A stretch of 11,846 bases of DNA from a bacterium. Its GTDB lineage: Bacteria; Patescibacteriota; Patescibacteriia; Patescibacteriales; JAKAJF01. Below the pieces are notes generated by a model. That model was not told the DNA's origin, did no database searches, and saw nothing but the letters and a program-made list of their open reading frames with translations. Of the stretch, positions 6,745 through 11,042 are shown piece by piece (the stretch's first letter is position 1; the number at the start of each line of letters is the position of its first letter). Both the position numbers and the translations under genes were made by a program. Where the stretch lies: contig JAKAJF010000021.1 in the NCBI GenBank assembly GCA_021813875.1, positions 1 through 11,846 on the forward strand. The letters run 5' to 3'.

Positions 6745-7032
6745 CTACTTTTCGCTTTTCGTTTTGGCGGCCTTCTTGACGGCCTTGGCCGCCCTCTTGG
6801 CGGTCTTGCCCTTGACGTGAGCCTTGTCTTTCTTGGCCTCGATCTTGGCCTTGAATTTTTCGACGCGGCGGGCAGTATCGACCAGTTTCTGTTTGCCGGT
6901 ATAGAAGGGATGGCAAGCTGAACAGAGTTCGGTCTTGATCTCCGGCAAGGTCGATCCTGTTACGAAAGTGTTTCCGCAGGCGCAGCTGACTTTGGCGTCC
7001 GGGTAGTAAGTTGGATGGATACCTTTTTTCAT
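6745..7032 (-). CDS. rpmE: Ribosomal protein bL31, zinc-binding form with Lys/Ala-rich tail
   Basis: This is a 95-residue protein of the large subunit. The first ~60 residues are typical bL31: MKKGIHPTYY, then zinc ligands Cys17, Cys19, Cys37 and Cys40 (CAC ... CSAC), then HPFYTGKQKLVDTARRVEKF. All four cysteines mark the zinc-containing form. From ~residue 61 a Lys/Ala-rich extension of ~35 residues follows (KGKTAKRAAKAVKKAAK), longer than the ~66-70 residues common for this family, probably rRNA-binding or disordered. It has its own promoter and a short structured leader. The nearest SD-like AAAGGA is 30 bases before the ATG, with a hairpin between. Downstream are a long terminator, then prfA and prmC, an order also known in other bacteria. 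Confidence 0.95.
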   Translation of the reverse strand: MKKGIHPTYYPDAKVSCACGNTFVTGSTLPEIKTELCSACHPFYTGKQKLVDTARRVEKFKAKIEAKKDKAHVKGKTAKRAAKAVKKAAKTKSEK

Positions 7033-7040
7033 ATTGAAAT

Positions 7041-7068
7041 TAAAAATCTGCCTTTCTGGCAGTCCTTT
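7041..7068 (-). promoter_or_regulatory. rpmE leader hairpin between SD-like AAAGGA and start codon
   Basis: On the minus strand AAAGGA (7068-7063) is followed at once by a hairpin CTGCC/GGCAG (arms 7058-7062 and 7048-7052, five-base loop), then a run of five T. It could act as an attenuator, or its folding could cut the SD-to-start distance from 30 to 15 bases. Autoregulatory L31 leaders are known in other phyla; equivalence here is inferred. Confidence 0.5.
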
Positions 7069-7082
7069 ATTTTTGCAAATTT

Positions 7083-7111
7083 ATATTATCATATTCTTTA
7101 TTTTTTGGCAA
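7083..7111 (-). promoter_or_regulatory. Sigma70-type promoter of rpmE
   Basis: Read on the minus strand: -35 TTGCCA (7111-7106), a 17-base spacer, and -10 TAATAT (7088-7083) with an extended TGA just before it. Transcription would start near 7076, giving a ~45-base leader. The -35 box is part of a 15-base string repeated in the promoter at 7447-7475. Confidence 0.75.
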
Positions 7112-7115
7112 GAGT

Positions 7116-7140
7116 AAAAAAGCCGTCTTTTATTGACGGC
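7116..7140 (-). terminator. Intrinsic terminator of the 83-residue membrane protein gene
   Basis: The stem GCCGTC/GACGGC (7122-7127 and 7135-7140) has a seven-base loop and, on the minus strand, runs into TTTTTT. It begins three bases after the TGA stop and ends five bases before the rpmE -35 box, a very compact terminator-promoter junction. Confidence 0.85.
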
Positions 7141-7143
7141 AGT

Positions 7144-7395
7144 TCATCCGCCGCCAAGAAGGCGTTGTATACCTCCAATGGCGGTAAAGATGAAGAAATA
7201 GACCTGGATTACGAAAGTTCCCCATGCTTTGGCCCTGAATGTCTCGATTCCGGCGCCCAGTTGACCAAGGAGCATGCCGACGGTAAAAATGAGGAATTCA
7301 TCTTTGGGCAGGTTGCCGCCCTTCCAGGAAAACCACCCCCAGACTAATAACTGGGCGGCTATCATTGAATAAAGAACCGGCTTATTCCATTTCAT
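7144..7395 (-). CDS. Small membrane protein of unknown function
   Basis: This 83-residue hydrophobic protein has two or three predicted membrane segments: ~7-24, ~35-50 and ~57-77. It has a short polar loop (SWKGGNLPKDE) and a Gly-rich end (GGIQRLLGGG). No family is recognised. A full gene unit supports it: a -35/-10 promoter at 7447-7475, a strong SD GGAGG (7406-7402) six bases before ATG 7395, a TGA stop and an immediate terminator. The strong SD contrasts with the SD-less starts of the first operon. It is transcribed on its own, so the neighbours give no clear hint of its function. Confidence 0.75.
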   Translation of the reverse strand: MKWNKPVLYSMIAAQLLVWGWFSWKGGNLPKDEFLIFTVGMLLGQLGAGIETFRAKAWGTFVIQVYFFIFTAIGGIQRLLGGG

Positions 7396-7446
7396 CCTTT
7401 TCCTCCGTGAGCGTGAGTGAGTTGATTCTGTATGAATGGATTTATT

Positions 7447-7475
7447 ATTTTAATGGAAGAAATCTTTTTTGGCAA
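7447..7475 (-). promoter_or_regulatory. Sigma70-type promoter of the 83-residue membrane protein gene
   Basis: Read on the minus strand: -35 TTGCCA (7475-7470), a 17-base spacer, and -10 TAAAAT (7452-7447). The transcript would have a leader of about 45 bases. The 15-base string around the -35 box, ACTCTTGCCAAAAAA, is identical at the rpmE promoter. Confidence 0.72.
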
Positions 7476-7506
7476 GAGTTCACCTCGTCTTTAAAGTTTA
7501 TAAAAT

Positions 7507-7558
7507 AAAAAAACTGTCATTGCGAGTCCCGACATCGGGACGGACTCCTGGCAATGAC
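7507..7558 (-). terminator. Palindromic hairpin with T tract after the lipoprotein gene, perhaps a dispersed repeat
   Basis: The outer arms GTCATTGC (7516-7523) and GCAATGAC (7551-7558) enclose a perfect inner palindrome GTCCCGA/TCGGGAC (7526-7532 and 7535-7541). On the minus strand it is followed by seven T (complement of 7507-7513), so it can serve as a terminator for the gene ending at 7622. GTCATTGC-type palindromes are often dispersed repeats. A smaller palindrome GAGTC-TAA-GACTC lies at 7608-7620, just after that gene's stop. Confidence 0.6.
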
Positions 7559-7621
7559 GGTGTTAAAAAAACCGCCGATCGCTTTCGCTTTCAAACGGTT
7601 GTATTATGAGTCTAAGACTCC

Positions 7622-7972
7622 CTAATGGCAGGATAGGCACTCTTTTCTTATTAAATCTTTTGGCGCCTTTTCTCCGTTCAGGGAAAGCATTTTTGAGAGC
7701 TCGGAGTAACCCGGCTCGTCCTTGTTCACAACCAGCCTTATGCTGGTCGGAGTAATCGGCAGATTACTGTTCCCCACGGAAGCGATAGAGGGCAGTATCC
7801 GGTCGAGCTTAGATACGCGCTCTACGTTTCCGTCGCTTGAAATTAATAAAGCTCCGGCCTTGCCGGCGTATACTACCATGCCGACAGTTTTCTCCTTCGG
7901 GGCGGCGGGCATCTTCTCGCAGCCCAGTAAAACCATAAAAAGTGCAAAAACAGTTACGGCCGCAATCCTCAT
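7622..7972 (-). CDS. Small lipoprotein ending in a CXXCH (haem c-type) motif
   Basis: The product has 116 residues. Its N-terminus is a lipoprotein signal: Arg2, a hydrophobic stretch and lipobox LLGC with Cys18 as the lipidated residue, so it should be exported and anchored. A Pro/Lys linker follows, then a domain of ~80 residues of no recognised family (GMVVYAGKAGALLISSDG and later segments). The last five residues are CLSCH, a CXXCH motif like the haem-attachment site of c-type cytochromes, ending directly at TAG. Start ATG 7972 is set by a strong SD GGGAGG (7983-7978). Haem binding is inferred from five residues only, no cytochrome maturation gene is in view, and no distal axial ligand is assigned. 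It might be a 3'-truncated relative of a longer cytochrome. Confidence 0.72.
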   Translation of the reverse strand: MRIAAVTVFALFMVLLGCEKMPAAPKEKTVGMVVYAGKAGALLISSDGNVERVSKLDRILPSIASVGNSNLPITPTSIRLVVNKDEPGYSELSKMLSLNGEKAPKDLIRKECLSCH

Positions 7973-8038
7973 TATTACCTCCCTTTAAATGAGTTGGGCG
8001 AAATTGCCCCGTAATAAGCATCAATTGCCTATTATTAT

Positions 8039-8067
8039 TTATTAGCATAAACTTAAAAAGATGTTAA
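8039..8067 (-). promoter_or_regulatory. Candidate promoter of the lipoprotein gene
   Basis: Read on the minus strand: -35 TTAACA (8067-8062), 17 bases, then TAATAA (8044-8039) preceded by TGC, an extended -10 feature. The -10 hexamer is weak. A small hairpin (GGGC/GCCC near 7996-8009) lies between it and the SD. Confidence 0.4.
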
Positions 8068-8070
8068 GAG

Positions 8071-8099
8071 TTGACTAAAACAAGAATCTGTTGTAATTT
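8071..8099 (+). promoter_or_regulatory. Candidate promoter of the rpsB-tsf operon
   Basis: -35 TTGACT (8071-8076) matches consensus at 5 of 6, with a 17-base spacer to TAATTT (8094-8099), a weak -10. The site lies four bases from the oppositely directed -35 of the lipoprotein promoter candidate. It would give a leader of ~155 bases before rpsB. Confidence 0.5.
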
Positions 8100-8110
8100 A
8101 TTTATATATA

Positions 8111-8134
8111 AAAACAGGCAAATTCTGCCTTTTT
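8111..8134 (+). terminator. Terminator-like hairpin at the start of the rpsB leader
   Basis: AGGCA (8116-8120) pairs with TGCCT (8126-8130) around a five-base loop, flanked by AAAA before and TTTT after. It lies just downstream of the rpsB promoter candidate with no gene before it on either strand, so an attenuator is more likely than an ordinary terminator. Confidence 0.5.
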
Positions 8135-8161
8135 ATTTATTTATAAATCTCTCATACTCCG

Positions 8162-8256
8162 GCCCGTTTCGCGCTAAAGCCGCGGCGGGCAGATTTTTCC
8201 TCCCGACTAACGGGAAGCGGAGTAGAGGCTAATCCGCCAGAGGCGGACTAAAAGGA
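8162..8256 (+). promoter_or_regulatory. Structured rpsB leader, possible uS2-responsive control element
   Basis: There are three hairpins: GCCCG/CGGGC (8162-8166, 8186-8190) with an inner CGCG pair; TCCCG/CGGGA (8201-8205, 8211-8215); and TCCGCC/GGCGGA (8233-8238, 8242-8247, loop AGA). The last competes with GCGGA (8217-8221) pairing TCCGC (8233-8237). The SD AAAGGA (8251-8256) follows at once. uS2 feedback on rpsB is known in other bacteria; here it is inferred. Confidence 0.5.
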
Positions 8257-8262
8257 AAAAAT

Positions 8263-8958
8263 ATGTCAAAATTACCGACAATCGAAGAGATGTTGAAGGC
8301 CGGGATGCACTTCGGACATCGCACTTCTAAATGGCATCCCAAGATGAAGCCGTATATCTTTACCGAAAGGAACGGCATCCATATCATCGATCTGGCTAAG
8401 TCCCGCGAATTATTGGGCGAAGCCGCGGAGTTCTTGAAGAAATCGGCCGCGGAAGGCAAGTCGATCCTGATGGTCGGCACCAAACTGCAGGTCAAAAAGA
8501 ATCTGAAGGCTGCCGCTGAAGAAGCCGGCGTCGCTTACGTTTCCGAAAAATGGTTGGGCGGACTTATCACCAATTTCCCGGTCATGAGGAAATTGATCCG
8601 GAATTATAAAGATCTGCTCGAAAAAAAGGAAGCAGGCAAGTTGGATAAATATACCAAGAAAGAGAAGCTTGAATTCGACAGGGAAATCAGCCGCCTCGAG
8701 ACCAAAGTCGGCGGCCTGGTCAGCCTGACCAAGATTCCTGACATCATTTTCATCTGGGATATCAAAAAAGAGAAGACCGCTCTCGCCGAAGCCGCCAAGA
8801 GGAATATCCCGATCGTCGCCATCTGCGACACCAATGCCAATCCGGCCAAGGTCGATTACGTCATCCCTTCGAACGACGACGCCACCAAGACCGTCAAGTT
8901 GGTCCTGAACTCGATCAAAGAAGCGATCATCGAAGGCAAGGAAAGCGTTAAAAAATAA
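8263..8958 (+). CDS. rpsB: Ribosomal protein uS2
   Basis: This 231-residue small-subunit protein is close to the usual length. Signatures in order: the N-terminal EEMLKAGMHFGHRTSKWHPKMKPYI, a segment with GIHIIDLAK, ILMVGTKLQ, the conserved EKWLGGLITNF, a coiled-coil-like basic insertion (~120-150), PDIIFIWDIKKEKTALAEA, and IPIVAICDTNANP leading to the DYVIPSNDDA end. It binds between the head and body of the 30S subunit. ATG 8263 follows SD AAAGGA by six bases, after a long structured leader. EF-Ts follows on the same strand, the classic rpsB-tsf pair, with an 89-base hairpin-forming spacer. Confidence 0.97.
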   Translation: MSKLPTIEEMLKAGMHFGHRTSKWHPKMKPYIFTERNGIHIIDLAKSRELLGEAAEFLKKSAAEGKSILMVGTKLQVKKNLKAAAEEAGVAYVSEKWLGGLITNFPVMRKLIRNYKDLLEKKEAGKLDKYTKKEKLEFDREISRLETKVGGLVSLTKIPDIIFIWDIKKEKTALAEAAKRNIPIVAICDTNANPAKVDYVIPSNDDATKTVKLVLNSIKEAIIEGKESVKK

Positions 8959-8967
8959 ATTAGCCCG

Positions 8968-9036
8968 CAAATCAACAAATTATTTCACAATTCACAAATA
9001 ATTTATTTGTAAATTGTAGTTAGATTTGTAGATTTG
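8968..9036 (+). repeat. Nested inverted repeat forming a long hairpin between rpsB and tsf
   Basis: The inner arms 8987-8999 and 9005-9017 match at 12 of 13 around a five-base loop. The outer arms CAAATCAACAAAT (8968-8980) and ATTTGTAGATTTG (9024-9036) match at 11 of 13. The sequence is built from repeated ACAAAT/ATTTGT words. The 3' arm ends one base before the tsf SD, so it could modulate tsf translation. Confidence 0.65.
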
Positions 9037-9047
9037 TGGAGTATATT

Positions 9048-9845
9048 ATGGAAAAATTAAAAGAATTAAGAGAAAAAACCGGCGCCGGCATCGGCGATTG
9101 CAAGAAGGCGCTTGATGAGGCTCAGGGAGATATCGAAAAAGCCGTTGAAATATTGAGAAAGAAAGGCATCGCCAAGGCTGGCAAAAGAGGCGACCGCGAA
9201 GCCGGAGAGGGCGTCATCAAAGTGGCTACCAACGATGCCGAGACCGAAGGTTACATCTTAGAAGTCAATGCTGAGACCGATTTTGTTGTCCGTAACGATA
9301 AATTTCAGGAATTCTCCGATAAGATTTTCGGGCTGGTCAAAGGCCAAAAGCCGGCCGATCTAGAAGCGCTCCTGGGCTTGACCATGGAAGATGGCCATAG
9401 CGTCAAGGAGAATCTCGAGAGTCTGAGCGGCGTCATCGGCGAAAAGCTCGGCATCAAGAAGTTCGACATCCTGACCGGCGGCTCGGTGGCCGTTTATTCC
9501 CACATGGGAGGCCGGATCGGCGCCGTCGTTGCCTTGGACAAGGCCGGCGAAGCCGATCTCGCCCGCGACATCGCCATGCAGGTGGCCGCCGCCAATCCTA
9601 AATACATCTCTCCCGAGGAAGTGCCGGCTGAAGAATTAGACAAGGAAAAAGATATTTACGCCGAACAATTAAGGAAGGAAGGCAAGCCCGAAGAGATGAT
9701 TGAGAAGATCCTCGGAGGCAAAGTCGGCAAATATTACGAAGAAGTCTGCCTCCTGAAGCAGGAATATATAAAAGATGAGAAGAAGAAGGTTGAAGATATT
9801 CTTGGTCCGTCTAAGGTGGAGAAGTTCGTAAGGTACTCTTTATAA
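9048..9845 (+). CDS. tsf: Translation elongation factor EF-Ts
   Basis: The 265-residue protein is the nucleotide exchange factor that recycles EF-Tu from GDP to GTP in the cytoplasm. The N-terminal UBA-like domain carries KELREKTGAGIGDCKKAL (4-21). The hallmark NAETDFVVRND, containing the EF-Tu-contacting TDFV (77-80), is followed by the core subdomains with YSHMGGRIGAVVAL and DIAMQVAAANP, then an end with QEYIKDEKKKVEDIL. ATG 9048 is chosen over an in-frame GTG at 9036. It sits six bases after SD GGAG (9038-9041), and the 12 bases between hold that SD. It follows rpsB and is closed by a hairpin terminator. Confidence 0.97.
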   Translation: MEKLKELREKTGAGIGDCKKALDEAQGDIEKAVEILRKKGIAKAGKRGDREAGEGVIKVATNDAETEGYILEVNAETDFVVRNDKFQEFSDKIFGLVKGQKPADLEALLGLTMEDGHSVKENLESLSGVIGEKLGIKKFDILTGGSVAVYSHMGGRIGAVVALDKAGEADLARDIAMQVAAANPKYISPEEVPAEELDKEKDIYAEQLRKEGKPEEMIEKILGGKVGKYYEEVCLLKQEYIKDEKKKVEDILGPSKVEKFVRYSL

Positions 9846-9859
9846 TTAAAGATGCAAAA

Positions 9860-9921
9860 ATCAAAAGACAAGGTGATGGTTAAAAAGCAGGCTACCATCT
9901 TTTGTTTTGATCTTAGTTTTT
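9860..9921 (+). terminator. Likely terminator of rpsB-tsf
   Basis: GATGGT (9875-9880) pairs with ACCATC (9894-9899), and outer ATCAAAA (9860-9866) pairs with TTTTGAT (9905-9911), with a bulged middle. A TTTTT run ends at 9921. The stem is imperfect, so it may be leaky. That would matter because the next gene has no evident promoter. Confidence 0.55.
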
Positions 9922-9928
9922 AATTTCT

Positions 9929-10792
9929 ATGAAACTCGCCCAAATACAATTCGCGTCCTGGGACAAGGTCTATAACTTTTCCCTGAACGGCTTGGATCTG
10001 GCTTTGGGCGATCTGGTCATCGTCAATACCGATCTGGGGATGGAGCTCGGCGAAGTGGTCCATTTCATCGATTTGCCCGTCGAGAAGGCGGACGAGGCCG
10101 GCTGCTCCTGCCCGAACAAAACTGCCTGTCCCCACAAGGCGGTCAAACCGGTCTTAAGAAAAGCCTCTCAGGCCGACTTGGAAAGGACGGCCGACTTGGA
10201 AACCAAGGACAAGGCCCTGGATTATTGTAAGAAACTGGCCAAGCAATATGACCTGCCGATTAAACTGATCGATGCTCATTTTTCCTTCGACGGCTCCCGC
10301 ATCACCTTCGCCTTCATTGCCGACGGCCGGGTCGATTTTAGGGAGCTGGCCAAGGATCTGACCAGACACTTCAACCGCACCGTCCGTCTCCAGCAGATCG
10401 GCATCCGGGACGAAGCTAGGATCATGGGCGATTACGGCCGTTGCGGCCGTCCCCTTTGCTGCGCCCGCTTCTTGAACGATCTGGCTTCCATAACTTCGGA
10501 AATGGCCGAAGCCCAGCAATGTGCCCACCGCGGCTCCGACAGGCTTTCCGGCATCTGCGGCCGCCTGATGTGCTGCCTTTCTTACGAAGTCGAAGGCTAT
10601 ACGGATCTGGTGAAAAATATGCCGCCGATCGGCGCCAAGGTGAACGTCGATGGCAGGCGGGGGATGATCGTCGGGCATCATATCCTGAAGCAATCGGTCG
10701 ACGTGGAATTTCCGGGCGAAAAAGAGAACGAAAGATCGGTCACCATAGAGGTAGACCTGAATAGGCATAAGAACAAAAACGGGGGGAAATGA
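9929..10792 (+). CDS. ricT: PSP1-domain protein, RicT/YaaT-like, cysteine-rich
   Basis: This 287-residue protein has a PSP1 C-terminal domain. The family signature is clear: GRCGRPLCCARF (171-181), MAEAQQC and SGICGRLMCCLSYE (207-220), giving Cys172, 177, 178, 198, 210, 215 and 216. In B. subtilis RicT (YaaT) works with RicA and RicF in a complex that promotes RNase Y-dependent mRNA maturation and carries iron-sulfur clusters; the cysteines fit such ligands. An additional CSCPNKTAC (59-67) lies near the N-terminal domain. No RicA or RicF is visible. ATG 9929 lies 83 bases after tsf without an SD. The TGA stop overlaps a 58-codon ORF by one base. The symbol rests on family likeness, not proven function. 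Confidence 0.88.
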   Translation: MKLAQIQFASWDKVYNFSLNGLDLALGDLVIVNTDLGMELGEVVHFIDLPVEKADEAGCSCPNKTACPHKAVKPVLRKASQADLERTADLETKDKALDYCKKLAKQYDLPIKLIDAHFSFDGSRITFAFIADGRVDFRELAKDLTRHFNRTVRLQQIGIRDEARIMGDYGRCGRPLCCARFLNDLASITSEMAEAQQCAHRGSDRLSGICGRLMCCLSYEVEGYTDLVKNMPPIGAKVNVDGRRGMIVGHHILKQSVDVEFPGEKENERSVTIEVDLNRHKNKNGGK

Positions 10793-10968
10793 TGGAGAGA
10801 TCGGAAGGAGGGGAAGGAAGCTTTGAAAATTGCCTCAGGGAGTATAAGAACGCTCCCGAAGGCGAGAAGGAGGACTTTTTTCAAAAGGCTTTGCGCGCGA
10901 CCCGGGGAGATCGGGACCTATGTGTTCTGGGAGAAGCGGTCAGGGAGAGGAATTCTTCGGCCCAATAA
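10792..10968 (+). CDS. Small 58-residue protein coupled to the PSP1 gene, unknown function
   Basis: ATG 10792 overlaps the PSP1 stop by one base (TGATG), as in translational coupling, and the frame runs 58 codons to TAA at 10966-10968. A strong terminator begins two bases later, so the ORF fills the whole space between the PSP1 stop and the transcript end. The product is charged and helical-looking (FENCLREYKNAPEGEKEDFF and more), with Cys14 and Cys44, no signal peptide and no membrane segment. No family is recognised. An overlapping frame (10823-11026) is rejected because it runs through the terminator. Confidence 0.6.
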   Translation: MERSEGGEGSFENCLREYKNAPEGEKEDFFQKALRATRGDRDLCVLGEAVRERNSSAQ

Positions 10969-10969
10969 G

Positions 10970-10990
10970 ACGGGGATACCCGTTTTTTTT
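10970..10990 (+). terminator. Strong intrinsic terminator after the PSP1 unit
   Basis: ACGGG (10970-10974) pairs with CCCGT (10979-10983) around a GATA loop, followed by an eight-base T run (10983-10990). It closes the PSP1 plus small-ORF transcript just ahead of the gap promoter. Confidence 0.85.
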
Positions 10991-11002
10991 ATTTCTGAAA
11001 GA

Positions 11003-11011
11003 TGCTATAAT
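11003..11011 (+). promoter_or_regulatory. Extended -10 promoter of gap
   Basis: TGC followed by consensus TATAAT (11006-11011) is a perfect extended -10 element. At a 17-base spacing the -35 would fall in the T run of the preceding terminator (10983-10988), so the -35 is weak and the extended element probably carries recognition. The start point would be near 11018, leaving a ~25-base leader with only a weak SD-like AAAGA. Confidence 0.7.
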
Positions 11012-11042
11012 TTAAGAAATAGTTAATAATTTTAAAAAAGAT

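Noticed and set aside
8968..9036. Short repeats suggestive of a CRISPR or tandem array
   Set aside because: The words form one nested inverted repeat with no regular spacers.
9036..9047. GTG start giving EF-Ts four additional residues
   Set aside because: These bases contain the SD (GGAG) for ATG 9048, which gives the normal EF-Ts N-terminus.
9841..9846. TATAAT at the tsf stop as a promoter for the PSP1 gene
   Set aside because: No -35 or extended TG at proper distance, and the hexamer is formed by the last codon and stop of tsf.
10154..10768. 204-codon open frame on the minus strand
   Set aside because: Antisense shadow of the PSP1 gene; GC-biased third positions keep the reverse frame open.
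4611..10792. Alternative genetic code with UGA as glycine
   Set aside because: TGA ends the pilin-like, 83-residue and PSP1 genes at sensible places, two of them immediately next to the following gene.
10823..11026. 67-codon frame between PSP1 and gap
   Set aside because: It runs through the strong terminator and the gap -10 box; the 58-codon frame starting at 10792 fits far better.
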